Virus record (IMG/VR): IMGVR_UViG_3300036792_000249
Coordinates: 1-45,668 of that record
DNA from: a virus
Strand: one strand, 5' to 3'
Length of the DNA stretch: 45,668 nt
The notes below the pieces were generated by a model. It made no database searches. It saw only the letters and a program-made list of their open reading frames with translations, and was not told the origin of the DNA. This document shows positions 32,603-41,261 of the stretch, piece after piece. Each line of letters begins with the position of its first letter. Position 1 is the stretch's first letter. The position numbers were made by a program, and so were the translations under genes.

Positions 32603-32669
32603 CGATATCCTCGTCCCTATAGCCAAGCATAAGGGGGATATACTAGAATAAGTCAAGAGAGGGCACTAA
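32603..32669 (+). promoter_or_regulatory. Candidate late promoter
   Basis: GATATCC (32604), AAGCATAA (32625-32632) and TATACT (32639-32644) follow each other in 40 bp before the next start. No -35 consensus is present. The element order resembles the regions upstream of 25052 and 38108. Confidence 0.45.
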
Positions 32670-33575
32670 ATGTTATCATTTCCCGTACCAGTTCCGAAAA
32701 ATGGCGACGACTTTGACGCCACGCCGGTAGGGCAAAACCTCACATACTTACTGAACGTGCTCCAAGCATACGACCTGTCGAACGTGTTGGCGGGCTCAGC
32801 TTTGGACACTCTTTTTGCACCCTCGAACTCTCCGCTACAGCGGTTTATTGACGGGTTCCAAAGCTTCGTGGTGAGTGGCGGTCTCCCTAGCGGATTCTCG
32901 ACGCTTAGCTACACAGTGCCGGCAATCATTGGCGCTACATTCCAATCCAACGGCGTGCGTGTAGCCAGCATTACGGGTCAGTCGTTTACGGCCGCTATCA
33001 ACTCCGACACCTACGTCTCGTGTCGCTCCACGGGCGTAATCAATACCCCGCAAGCGGTGGCCAATAACGCTACACCCCCAGCACTCCCGACAGCCGACTC
33101 ACAATGGCTCTGTAAGGTGATATCGAATGGTACTACCATTACCTCAATTCTCGATTTGCGGCAACTCACGCCCCTCGGAGCCGCGGGGTATGTCCAAATT
33201 ACCGGCAATGTGACAACTGCCTCAACCACTACCGTCCAGGCCACCGGGCTCACATTGCCGGTCTACATTTCGGCAGCCCGTCGAATGAAAGTATCATTTT
33301 TCACTAGCTTGCTTTATAACCAGGCGGCGAGTCGCTATTCGACCGTGGAGTTATGGGACGGCCCGGTTGTTTCTGGCACTAAGTTGCAGCAGGGCGATAG
33401 CTTCACCGTCACCGCCAACACGGGTACTCCGGGCAAAATGGAGTGGTCTGGGCCATTAACCACAGGCTGGCATACCTTTAACGTTGGTTTCAGGTCAGAC
33501 GGCGCGGGTGGTGGTACGGCTGGCATTCAGGCCGGCGCCGGCTTGCCCGCCAGCTTACTAGTGGAGACAGACTAA
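32670..33575 (+). CDS. Tail/fibre protein (301 aa)
   Basis: The N-terminal ~70 residues could attach to the tail. The central part has the phage fibre style VVSGGLPSGFSTLSYTVPAI, then TAINSDTYVSC-like strands. The C-terminal part reads as a beta sandwich (STVELWDGPVVSGTKLQQGD, GWHTFNVGFRSDGAGGGTAG). It is a probable receptor-binding or fibre protein. Confidence 0.7.
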   Translation: MLSFPVPVPKNGDDFDATPVGQNLTYLLNVLQAYDLSNVLAGSALDTLFAPSNSPLQRFIDGFQSFVVSGGLPSGFSTLSYTVPAIIGATFQSNGVRVASITGQSFTAAINSDTYVSCRSTGVINTPQAVANNATPPALPTADSQWLCKVISNGTTITSILDLRQLTPLGAAGYVQITGNVTTASTTTVQATGLTLPVYISAARRMKVSFFTSLLYNQAASRYSTVELWDGPVVSGTKLQQGDSFTVTANTGTPGKMEWSGPLTTGWHTFNVGFRSDGAGGGTAGIQAGAGLPASLLVETD

Positions 33576-33579
33576 TCAA

Positions 33580-34308
33580 ATGCCAACAGCAGCCGATTAC
33601 GCCTCAACAGCAAACGCCGTCTACGACCCGCAGGCCGCGGCTGAAAGCGCGACCGCTAAAGGCACACTCGATTCTACCAATGCGTCTCTTGATTCAACCG
33701 ACCGCAGTATTGACCCGTTTTACAACAATGCCAAGGATACTCTCACGACGGCCAAAAATGACGCCGCCGCCAAGTCTGATTTCAACTACACCAATGCCCT
33801 CGAGGGAAATTCCTCGAGCCTCCAAACTAATGACAACAACCGCCAGACCGCCGATTATCTCAAGTCGCTTGGCGGCATAACGACCGAGCAGGCAAATAAA
33901 CACGCCGACGTCGCCACTCAGCGCCAACTCGCCACCAGCAATTACAATACGGCGCTTTCGGCCATTACTTCGAAATACGCGGGTCTCAAATCTGGCTATG
34001 TGGCTGACCAGCTCACCAACGACGCCAACAAAGCATTCCAGCAACGTCTCTCCGACCAAGCCGCCGCCAACGCCCGTCAGGTTGCACAAATAAATGCTTC
34101 AGCTTACAACCAGCCCAAGGCTCCCAGCCCGCAAGAGTCCTTGAACTCGGATATCTACAATTCGCTCAACGGGTTTATGATTCGGCCCAAGGGCTACTCC
34201 GAAAACGTTATTTTGCCCGCGCTCTACAAACAATATGGGGGCACTATCCCGCAGGCCGATATCGCCAAGGCATTCTACGGCGCGCGTAAGTCACTTGGGT
34301 ATGGTTAA
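33580..34308 (+). CDS. Internal virion (ejection) protein, helical (242 aa)
   Basis: A polar helical protein rich in Ala, Asn, Asp, Gln and Ser (YASTANAVYDPQAAAESATA, NNAKDTLTTAKNDAAAKSDF) with little hydrophobic core. Placed directly before the 1251-aa protein, it resembles podoviral internal proteins that leave the head with the DNA. Confidence 0.62.
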   Translation: MPTAADYASTANAVYDPQAAAESATAKGTLDSTNASLDSTDRSIDPFYNNAKDTLTTAKNDAAAKSDFNYTNALEGNSSSLQTNDNNRQTADYLKSLGGITTEQANKHADVATQRQLATSNYNTALSAITSKYAGLKSGYVADQLTNDANKAFQQRLSDQAAANARQVAQINASAYNQPKAPSPQESLNSDIYNSLNGFMIRPKGYSENVILPALYKQYGGTIPQADIAKAFYGARKSLGYG

Positions 34309-34311
34309 AAT

Positions 34312-37300
34312 ATGGGAATTTTCAACTCAGATGGCTCTTTAAGCGCCCCCGTTCATGGTGGGGGTGGTGGCGGCTCAATCGACTGGACAAAGCAGCAGTC
34401 GTACAACGTCTACAACCCTCAGACTGCCAACCAGCACCCCGCGCAGGGGCCGATTTCGTTTGGCACCATCGCTCACAGTTTTCTGGGTGGATTGGCGAAC
34501 GCAGTTACTCACCCCGTGCAGACGGCCGTAGGGATTGGCAAAGGCCTCGTCGATAGCGCGGTGAACGCTGGTAAGACGATAGCGGACTTTCCAGTGGAGG
34601 CCACCCAGGGCTTGTACCATCTCGGCGCCGCCGGGTTCGACGCGCTAGCCGGCAATAAACAGGCGGCCATACAGCACCTCCAGCAACTCAACCAGGATTA
34701 CCAAAAATCTTACATCAACCAAAAATACGGTTCCAAGTATGCCGGCGACACCTCCGGTCTGGGAAATGCCGGGAGTTTTGCGTTGGACATGGCGGGACTC
34801 AAGGGCGGTGGCGCTCTTATTAAAGAGGGCGCAAAAACCGCCGTCGAGGACGGTTTACTCAAAGCCGCCGGCAAGACCGCGGCCAAAGGTGCGGCCGAGG
34901 GCGCCGGGTTCGGTGGGGCATACGGCGTCACCAACGCCGCGCAGCAAAACGACCTGTCGGCGGGGAATATTGCAAAAAACGTTGCCGGCGGGGCCGCAGC
35001 CGGCGCGGTTGGTGGTGCGGCTCTCGGTGGCGGTGGCGCTCTTATTAAGGGTGGCCTTAAAGAGGCGCTGTCCAAATGGACTCAGAACCGCACCGATATG
35101 GCCGCCGCGCACTTGCAGGGGCCACCGCCCGAAATGGTGAATGGGCAACCCGTCCACACACCGCCGCCCGAGCCGATGGCGGGGAGTGATACCCACGTTA
35201 GCCCGGATACAGCCCGCCAAATTGCTCAGCTCAACCACTCCGCACACTCCGTCCAGGTTGGCGGCCTCGCCAAAGACCCGGTGGGTGCCAGCCTCCAAAC
35301 GGCCACGCTCCGCAATGAGGCGGCGCACACGATGGACGCTATTGCTAATGACCGCGCCACCGCCGCCAAGATTGACCCCGCGCAGGCGCACGAGCAATTG
35401 GCTACCGGGAAAGACGCCGCCGCCCTGCACTATCAAGCCGCACAAGACGTGGCCGCCGCCGCCCACCAGGAGTACACCCGAATTGCCCACGACCTGCCGG
35501 CAGAATATACGCGGGCTCCCAAGGCCCCAGCAGAAAAAGCCGCTCCGGTCGACAATGGCCCGGTGGGCAGTGCAAGTGACGTTGCACCCAAGTCAGGCTC
35601 CGTACTCGAGAAAGGCTTTGACAAACTCACTGGCAACAAAGCGCAGGGGCTCGTCAACCCGACGCGCGCCGCCAGCCGAGAGGGGAATGTGGGCCTCGCG
35701 CGCTTGGGTACCGACAACCCCAGCGCCAAACGCCTCGTCACATTCCAAGCCAAGCAAGTGCGCTCCGAGTTCGACAAATTGGCCAAGGGGCTCAACCATG
35801 ACGACATTAACGCCGTCATTGAGGGCGCGACTCCGAAAGACAGTAAAGTCGCCGCGGCTGCCGCATTCTTCAAAGCTCACGCTGACGCCATTGGTGGCCG
35901 TTCGGCTGACGCCCAGCTCATTAAGGGCCAGAAAGAGAATTATTTGCCCCACGTCGCTACGGGACTCGAGAGCAAGCGCGGCGGGAAAGCGGCCGGCCTC
36001 AGCAAGTCCACCCGCTACAATATCGAGCGCCAGAGTATCGAAACGGTGGACGCGCACGGCAATGTGGTCAAAGAGGATAAATACAAGAACCTCGCTGACT
36101 TTGAGGCGGCGGTGAAAAAGATTGACCCCAAGGCTGGCGCCGAGCACAACACGGGCAAATTGCTCGAGCACATGCTCACCACCCAGGGCCACGCTATCGA
36201 GAACGCCAAGACCGTCGAAAAGTTAATGAACACCCGTATGACGGACGGCCGCCCCGCCGCCGCCAAGACGACCGACGCCAACCTTGGCAACCAGAAATTC
36301 AAGGACTATGCGGTTATCGACGGTAAGCTCATTCACCCCGACGCCAAGGCGGTCTACGAGGCAATCAGCCGCACCGGCCGGCTCGACAATCCGTTCCTCA
36401 GCTCGTTCGCCAAGGTCAACTCCTTTGGCAAGCGTTTGGTGACGCTGGCCGGCACAATCCACGCCCACAACATTGCGGTCTCCGCTACCGCCGCGCACGG
36501 CATCGCCCGCACCGTCGCCGCCACGTTTGGCAAAGGGCCCAAGACCGAGGACATTGTGCGGGCGTTGAGCTACGGCCTCAAACTCTCTCGGGCCTCCGAC
36601 GACAACGCGTTCGATGAAATTGGCAAACAAACCGGCCTCCTCGGCAAACTCGATAAAGCCATGAAGCCCGCGGACGAGCTTTTGTTCCACAAATTCGGCG
36701 ACCGCCAAGGTATGATGACGTACCAGACTATCGAGAAAAAGCTACTCAAGAAAGGTCTATCGCCCGACGAGGCCGGCCGGGTGGCGGCGGAGTTTGGCAA
36801 CCAGACGATGCACTTTGTCTCTCAAGACCAAATGAGCGTATCCAGCCGGCAGGCGAGCCAGCTATTTCTCTTTGCCGGCCAATACTTCCGCAACATCTTG
36901 AAAACTGCCACCAATCCCATCGGCATCGGTATCGACCGCACGCTTTCCAAAGAGGGGCAAAAGGCCGAGCAGATGGTGGCCATTCAGCGTGTGGCGCGGC
37001 TATTCGCGTACTCGTTCGTTTCCGCGCAGGCTATCAACCTCGCCACCACTGGCAAATACACCTGGCAGAATGGCAATGGCGACCCCCTCAACCCCGTGTG
37101 GTGGCAGACCAAAGACAAGTACGGCAACGTGAAGCAGTACCGCATCACCAACCACTACGGGCAGCTCAAAGACGTTTTTGGTCTCCTTACCAACCCTATC
37201 GGGGAACTCGGCAATAAGTTGGCACCGGGGGCGCGCGAGGCAATATCGCAGTTCGGCAACCACGACATGTTTACGGGCGACCAAATCGCCAAGTCCAGCG

Positions 37301-38067
37301 ACACTCCGCTCACCCAGGCGTGGGATAGAATGGTGCACGCCGCGTCCAACTTATTCACCCCCGCCGGCGTCAACCTCGCCAGCCCCTCGAAGCAGCCGGG
37401 TCTCGTCCAGGCCGCCAAGTACGCGGGTATCAACTCGAGCTCTACCAAGCCCAACGACAACTTTGACTACGCCAAATCTGCCAGCGATAAAAAGGCGGCC
37501 CAGTCGCTCATCGACGCCTACGGCAAGGGCGACAAATCCAAGTTGGCCGCCATGCAGGCGCTCAAGGCCTCGGGCAATGGCTACTTCGATAAATTCTTTT
37601 CCGCCCACCCCGAGCTCGACCCGACGAGCAAGCAATTCCAGGGCTTCATCGCCAACAACAAAAAAGAGGTGAATGACGGCATCGCCCAGGGCTTTGATGT
37701 GGCCAAGGCAAACGGCACTAGCCTCGCCTACATGCAGTCGGTCAAAGAGTCGGGTTCCACTTACTTCGATAAGTTTTTCAACGCTAACCCGAACCTCGAC
37801 CCCACGAGCAACCAATATGACGGCTCGGGCAGCAAACAGAACGCGCGCCAAAAGTCCGAGGCTAAATACTCTCAAAAGCAAGCCGACTACGCGGCCAAGA
37901 ACGCCAGCAAAAAGACCGGCGGCCACGCCAGCCTCACCACCGTCAGACACTCCACCAAGGCGGTTTCTGCCGGCAAGCCAATCAAGATGAAAATCGTGCG
38001 GGCGCCGAAAAAGCTGGTGGGCAAGGAGTTGATTAAAATGCCAAAAACCAAGAAAATAGGCATCTAA
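34312..38067 (+). CDS. Large internal virion / DNA-ejection protein (1251 aa)
   Basis: The N-terminal third contains Gly/Ala-rich amphipathic stretches such as NIAKNVAGGAAAGAVGGAAL (about 220-240) that could insert in membrane. The middle is helical with YLPHVATGLES and later FSRASDDNAFDE-like segments. The C-terminus carries two related units, SGNGYFDKFFSAHPELDPTS and SGSTYFDKFFNANPNLDPTS, and a Lys-rich end. Size, position before lysis genes and composition match the large ejection proteins of podoviruses. No enzymatic motif is seen. Confidence 0.7.
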   Translation: MGIFNSDGSLSAPVHGGGGGGSIDWTKQQSYNVYNPQTANQHPAQGPISFGTIAHSFLGGLANAVTHPVQTAVGIGKGLVDSAVNAGKTIADFPVEATQGLYHLGAAGFDALAGNKQAAIQHLQQLNQDYQKSYINQKYGSKYAGDTSGLGNAGSFALDMAGLKGGGALIKEGAKTAVEDGLLKAAGKTAAKGAAEGAGFGGAYGVTNAAQQNDLSAGNIAKNVAGGAAAGAVGGAALGGGGALIKGGLKEALSKWTQNRTDMAAAHLQGPPPEMVNGQPVHTPPPEPMAGSDTHVSPDTARQIAQLNHSAHSVQVGGLAKDPVGASLQTATLRNEAAHTMDAIANDRATAAKIDPAQAHEQLATGKDAAALHYQAAQDVAAAAHQEYTRIAHDLPAEYTRAPKAPAEKAAPVDNGPVGSASDVAPKSGSVLEKGFDKLTGNKAQGLVNPTRAASREGNVGLARLGTDNPSAKRLVTFQAKQVRSEFDKLAKGLNHDDINAVIEGATPKDSKVAAAAAFFKAHADAIGGRSADAQLIKGQKENYLPHVATGLESKRGGKAAGLSKSTRYNIERQSIETVDAHGNVVKEDKYKNLADFEAAVKKIDPKAGAEHNTGKLLEHMLTTQGHAIENAKTVEKLMNTRMTDGRPAAAKTTDANLGNQKFKDYAVIDGKLIHPDAKAVYEAISRTGRLDNPFLSSFAKVNSFGKRLVTLAGTIHAHNIAVSATAAHGIARTVAATFGKGPKTEDIVRALSYGLKLSRASDDNAFDEIGKQTGLLGKLDKAMKPADELLFHKFGDRQGMMTYQTIEKKLLKKGLSPDEAGRVAAEFGNQTMHFVSQDQMSVSSRQASQLFLFAGQYFRNILKTATNPIGIGIDRTLSKEGQKAEQMVAIQRVARLFAYSFVSAQAINLATTGKYTWQNGNGDPLNPVWWQTKDKYGNVKQYRITNHYGQLKDVFGLLTNPIGELGNKLAPGAREAISQFGNHDMFTGDQIAKSSDTPLTQAWDRMVHAASNLFTPAGVNLASPSKQPGLVQAAKYAGINSSSTKPNDNFDYAKSASDKKAAQSLIDAYGKGDKSKLAAMQALKASGNGYFDKFFSAHPELDPTSKQFQGFIANNKKEVNDGIAQGFDVAKANGTSLAYMQSVKESGSTYFDKFFNANPNLDPTSNQYDGSGSKQNARQKSEAKYSQKQADYAAKNASKKTGGHASLTTVRHSTKAVSAGKPIKMKIVRAPKKLVGKELIKMPKTKKIGI

Positions 38068-38107
38068 GCATAACCGGATATATAATAATGTCAATTAGGA
38101 GGCCAGA
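38068..38107 (+). promoter_or_regulatory. Candidate promoter of the lysis genes
   Basis: AAGCATAA (38066-38073) is followed after 7 bp by TATAAT (38081-38086), then an AGGAGG site 7 nt before the endolysin ATG. No -35 consensus is seen. Confidence 0.5.
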
Positions 38108-39421
38108 ATGATTTTTAAGCAAGGCGACCCACAGTGGGGTCATTTACCGCTCGGCTACGGGCCGGCAACAATCGCGGAGGCCGGTTGCCTCCTGACCACG
38201 TTCGCGCAGGTGCTTCGGCACTACGGCTACTCGGTTAGCCCGCTCACGTTGAACCAAACACTCAAAGACGCCGGCCGCTGGGTGCAGGGCGACCTGCTTG
38301 CTGACGGCGCCATTTCGGGCCTGTTTGACGGTGTTGCCCTCGTCACCAAGTGGGACTTCACCAACCGCCCGGCCGACCTTTCGGTGCTGACGAATAACGC
38401 CACCGACGAGTACGTCATTGAGATTGATTTCGACCACAACCCCAACGACGGTATCCAGACCCACTTTGTCCGTTTTGTCAGTTGGGACGGACAGAAGCTC
38501 ATCATCGACGACCCCGAGTATGGCAGCGAGGAAAACTTTGCCGACCACTACGGCAACGACCTCGCCACCACTATCCTCAAAATCGTCAAATACACCGGCC
38601 CCGCCGCCAGTGTTGCCGAGCCGCCCGCGCAGGTTGCGCCGCTCACGCCGTTCGCCGGTTCATTTGAGCCGCTGACTGGCACCGCCCACGTCAACAGCCC
38701 ATCGAACGTCCGCACCGGCCCGAGTGTGAATTACCCGACCAATGACGCCCACACCGCCGGCGCCAAACTGCCCATTGGCGACGACTTCACAGTCACCGGC
38801 CAGATTACCAGCACCGAGCCCGGCGGCGACCCGTACAGCGATGGCCGCAACAAGTGGGTTCGCAGCCAGTACGGCAACTGGATTTGGGAAGGCAACTTGA
38901 CCCTCAACGTCCAGGCGGCCAATGGTGGCAGCACTGAGCAAGCAGCCCCCGCAGAACCTGCAGCTCCGGCAGCCGACGCCGATCAAAAGCAGCCGGACAG
39001 CGCCGAGGGCGAACTGGTGATGCTGGGCTACAGCGCGTGGCTCAAGCCGGCGTCCAACGAAACCACCATCAAGCACGAGGGCGCGCCGGTAATCAATCTG
39101 GACACCAACGAGCCCATCGAGGTCGTGCCGATGGAGACCCGCGTTCCGTTCGTAGGCCATAAAAGCGTAAGCGGTGTGAACTACTTTGTTACTCAGCACA
39201 TGCTCGATAACAAGCTCAACCACGGCATCGACGGGCTGAACCTGCAGATGGCCGTGCAGCCGGGCAACGTGCTCACCGCCGATGAAGCCGCCAAGATAGA
39301 GCCGGAGACCGCCAGGGCGGACACCGAAACCACCGTCGCCACCGAAACCCCCACCGTGGGCAAAGTGTGGACGTCCTTGTTCTCGTTCCTCGACAAGCAT
39401 CACCCAAATAATAAGGAGTAG
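38108..39421 (+). CDS. Endolysin: C39-like cysteine peptidase plus SH3b domain (437 aa)
   Basis: The N-terminal domain is papain/C39-like: a Gln near the start (FKQGDPQW), Cys27 in AEAGCLLTTFAQVLRHYGYS, then a strand THFVRFVSWDGQKLIIDDPE with the His and Asp. A Pro/Ala linker leads to an SH3b-like wall-binding domain at about 195-265 (HVNSPSNVRTGPSVNYPT ... NWIWEGNL). A further C-terminal domain of unknown function and a Thr/Glu-rich tail with an amphipathic helix follow. It should cut cell-wall peptides. The putative holin gene is 4 bp downstream. Confidence 0.82.
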   Translation: MIFKQGDPQWGHLPLGYGPATIAEAGCLLTTFAQVLRHYGYSVSPLTLNQTLKDAGRWVQGDLLADGAISGLFDGVALVTKWDFTNRPADLSVLTNNATDEYVIEIDFDHNPNDGIQTHFVRFVSWDGQKLIIDDPEYGSEENFADHYGNDLATTILKIVKYTGPAASVAEPPAQVAPLTPFAGSFEPLTGTAHVNSPSNVRTGPSVNYPTNDAHTAGAKLPIGDDFTVTGQITSTEPGGDPYSDGRNKWVRSQYGNWIWEGNLTLNVQAANGGSTEQAAPAEPAAPAADADQKQPDSAEGELVMLGYSAWLKPASNETTIKHEGAPVINLDTNEPIEVVPMETRVPFVGHKSVSGVNYFVTQHMLDNKLNHGIDGLNLQMAVQPGNVLTADEAAKIEPETARADTETTVATETPTVGKVWTSLFSFLDKHHPNNKE

Positions 39422-39425
39422 CCCC

Positions 39426-39908
39426 ATGTTTCTCGCATTGGCCGGTATCGCGGCCACCATCACACCAAGTCCGAGTCCGTCACCATCATTTACCCCCGAC
39501 CCAACGCCAGTCGCTACGGTTGCCGCTCACGCGGCGGCCGCGGTGACGGCGCACCCGGGGTTCCTCGACGCGCTTAACCAGCTCGCCTCGCACGTTTCGC
39601 AGGCGGACTTGGTTATGGTGGCCGGCGTTGTGGCTGTCGCCCTGCAGGCGTGGCTCAACAAACTCTCGTGGCTGCAACACGAGATTGCCGAAATCCAGGC
39701 GACGCGTCGGTACCTCGTCAGCGTGGCCCTCCCGTTCGCGGGCACCGCCTTGGCGAGTTTCGCCTCCGGCCAGAATGACTTACACCTCGCACCCGCGGTG
39801 TATCTGGTTGGTCAGTTCGTGTTCTACGTCGTCAAGCGTATCCGGGTGGCGACACCCGATACCGTGCCGGCGCCGGCCGACAATCTGCCGCGGACAGCAA
39901 ATCCGTAA
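39426..39908 (+). CDS. Holin-like membrane protein (160 aa)
   Basis: A hydrophobic start, a Pro/Ser/Thr-rich periplasmic-type stretch and then three likely membrane helices: LVMVAGVVAVALQAWL, YLVSVALPFAGTALASF and AVYLVGQFVFYVV. The end is short and polar. Position after the endolysin and size fit a holin. It is the last gene of the rightward block and is followed by two terminators. Confidence 0.72.
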   Translation: MFLALAGIAATITPSPSPSPSFTPDPTPVATVAAHAAAAVTAHPGFLDALNQLASHVSQADLVMVAGVVAVALQAWLNKLSWLQHEIAEIQATRRYLVSVALPFAGTALASFASGQNDLHLAPAVYLVGQFVFYVVKRIRVATPDTVPAPADNLPRTANP

Positions 39909-39926
39909 AAAGCTCCACCTCGCTTC

Positions 39927-39956
39927 AAAAAGCCGCTCCAATGAGGGCGGCTTTTT
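39927..39956 (+). terminator. Intrinsic terminator of the late operon
   Basis: Ten-bp arms AAAAAGCCGC and GCGGCTTTTT with a 10-nt loop. The T run follows the stem and an A run precedes it, so it may work in both directions. Confidence 0.9.
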
Positions 39957-40002
39957 GGTATGCTGGAGGGGCAACAAAACAAACACAACTTTTGTGCAGG
40001 TC

Positions 40003-40034
40003 GCCGGGACACCTACAAAATCCCGGCATTTTTT
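40003..40034 (+). terminator. Second terminator of the late operon
   Basis: GCCGGGA and TCCCGGC arms with an 11-nt loop, followed by ATTTTTT. It lies between the late operon and the convergent leftward gene at 40040. Confidence 0.8.
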
Positions 40035-40039
40035 GTGGG

Positions 40040-40279
40040 CTACGCGGCAGATTTGGTGGGTCGTGGTGGGTAGCGGTGGGTAGGCTTGTGCCAATGGCCC
40101 ACATGCCACGTAACGCAGTCCCAGCAGAGGTAGGCCTGATAATCTAGTTTAGTGCGGTTTGACATCTTAACCGCCTTTTGCCAAGCGTCGAGTTTGGTGC
40201 GTTGGTGCTTGCCGGTGACGGGGCAATGTTTACCGCCGCAGCGACAGTCAATTGGCAAATCTAGTGAGCACCGGCCCAT
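40040..40279 (-). CDS. Zinc-binding phage protein (79 aa)
   Basis: CRCGGKHCPVTGKHQRTKLD and LCWDCVTWHVGHWHKPTHR give two Cys pairs and several His. The ending CVTWHVGHW-type motif is common in small phage zinc proteins of unknown role. The start overlaps the upstream gene by 32 bp. Confidence 0.7.
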   Translation of the reverse strand: MGRCSLDLPIDCRCGGKHCPVTGKHQRTKLDAWQKAVKMSNRTKLDYQAYLCWDCVTWHVGHWHKPTHRYPPRPTKSAA

Positions 40280-40499
40280 CTAGCGGGTGCTTGGTGCGCG
40301 CCTGCTTGGGTCTGGGGAGGTCGCCACCGGGGGAGAGGTTTAAAGTCTGCAGAACCTCGAAGCTGGCCGAGGTATGCAATAGTTTGCGCGCCACCTTGAG
40401 TGATTGGAGATTGGCCTCACGCTTAGTCTCCGCCCACACCGTCACCTCTTGGCGCTCACCGTCGTTGATGTTTTTGAGTTTTACTTTAAACATTGGCAT
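40248..40499 (-). CDS. Hypothetical protein, leaderless start (83 aa)
   Basis: I choose ATG 40499 (MPMFKVKLKNINDGERQEVT). The promoter at 40507-40535 ends 7 nt before it and there is no ribosome site, so translation would be leaderless. ATG 40493 is an alternative. The N-terminal half is a beta/alpha unit (FKVKLKN, VTVWAETKREANLQSLKVAR) similar to small double-stranded-RNA-binding or rhodanese-like folds by pattern only. The tail is Pro/Lys-rich. Confidence 0.65.
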   Translation of the reverse strand: MPMFKVKLKNINDGERQEVTVWAETKREANLQSLKVARKLLHTSASFEVLQTLNLSPGGDLPRPKQARTKHPLDGPVLTRFAN

Positions 40500-40506
40500 A
40501 AGAATT

Positions 40507-40535
40507 ATTTTAGGGGATATCCACTGTTTCCACAA
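40507..40535 (-). promoter_or_regulatory. Leftward promoter, leaderless start
   Basis: TTGTGG (40535-40530), 17-bp spacer, TAAAAT (40512-40507), then 7 nt to the ATG. GGATATCC lies in the spacer, as in the promoter at 9724-9753. Confidence 0.65.
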
Positions 40536-40599
40536 CGTTATCCCCATGTATAGATTTAGCCAAATATCTATGCAAAAGCTGAAATATCTATACATTTTC

Positions 40600-40882
40600 C
40601 CATAGAGCCCCCTTATCCCTCATGTAGGCCAGGCTAGGCCGTAGAGCTCCGTTGGCGGCTATGGTAGTACCCTCAAGTGTTCTCGGACAGGTGTGGCCAG
40701 CTGCACGTTTTGCACCCTCGGCCTGCCGATACTAAGCTTGAATGTGTCTCACGCCCTGGTGAGGTCGCCCGTTGCGGGGGCATTGCAGAGCGGGCACTTG
40801 GCGACTGGCACCAAAGCGTGAGTTGCTGGCCCTTTTCGTTTCCCCGAGATTACCAAAGCTCGGTAGAGTACTACGGGGCCAA
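40600..40882. other. Intergenic region without a supported gene
   Basis: The ~280 bp left of the ncRNA terminator contain a few short hairpins and the tail of a minus-strand frame with a CPLCNAP segment (stop at 40749). There is no start with a ribosome site after the terminator. Nothing else is called here. Confidence 0.35.
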
Positions 40883-41030
40883 GAGAAAAGAGCCCCGGAG
40901 GGCTCATGTTTTCTGCAACGTGTGACTTGGGCACATCATAGCATACCCGATGCCATTGCGTCAACATCGAACCCTTGGGATATTCTCCTGACGGGCCTAA
41001 CGCAATGTAGTCACACGTTGCGAAAGACTT
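40883..41030 (-). ncRNA. Putative structured noncoding RNA with three-way junction (~148 nt)
   Basis: On the minus strand a near-consensus promoter (41037-41066) would start RNA at about 41030. A 12-bp closing stem follows (GCAACGTGTGAC at 41021-41010 with GTCACACGTTGC at 40926-40915). Inside are an 8-bp stem (CATTGCGT 41007-41000 / ACGCAATG 40961-40954) and a shorter stem (GCATC 40953-40949 with GATGTGC 40937-40931, two-base bulge), giving a three-way junction. A terminator hairpin follows at 40890-40905 with a T-rich run. No tRNA, tmRNA or other named RNA is recognised. An alternative is a 72-aa frame starting at 40967, but it reads through the terminator. Confidence 0.6.
40884..40905 (-). 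terminator. Terminator of the putative ncRNA
   Basis: Minus-strand GAGCCC, TCCG loop, GGGCTC, followed by TTTTCTCTT. Confidence 0.75.
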
Positions 41031-41036
41031 AGCATA

Positions 41037-41066
41037 ATCATACTGTTTATGTCTATATAATGTCAA
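41037..41066 (-). promoter_or_regulatory. Near-consensus promoter of the putative ncRNA
   Basis: Exact TTGACA (41066-41061) and TATGAT (41042-41037) on the minus strand with an 18-bp spacer. It is the closest match to sigma-70 consensus seen in the window. Confidence 0.8.
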
Positions 41067-41073
41067 ATCAAAA

Positions 41074-41089
41074 CCCCGCCGAAGCGGGG
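41074..41089 (-). terminator. Insulating terminator upstream of the ncRNA promoter
   Basis: Minus-strand CCCCGC, TTCG loop, GCGGGG, followed by TTTTGATTT. It would stop leftward read-through just before the ncRNA promoter. Confidence 0.65.
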
Positions 41090-41226
41090 GCTCTGGGCTG
41101 GGGGCTAATTGCCCTCGAATCGTTAATCTGCGCATCGTTCCACAATACGGCCATTGGGTGCAGACTCCTTAGCCGCGTTAGCTGGGACACTTTTGTACTG
41201 TCCATTCCGAGCCCGGAACACCCCAA

Positions 41227-41255
41227 TTGTATCACCGCTGGTGGTTGGATATACT
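41227..41255 (+). promoter_or_regulatory. Rightward promoter, leaderless start
   Basis: TTGTAT (41227-41232), 17-bp spacer, TATACT (41250-41255), then 6 nt to the ATG. The -35 box is part of TTGTATCACC, a variant of the repeat motif clustered at 7-10.7 kb. Confidence 0.65.
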
Positions 41256-41261
41256 ATTACC

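Noticed and set aside
40749-40967. Minus-strand 72-aa frame starting MLTQWHRV with a late CPLC pair
   Set aside because: It lies over the three-way-junction RNA and its intrinsic terminator; a transcript from the nearby promoter would stop before most of the frame is made. Kept only as the alternative to the ncRNA.
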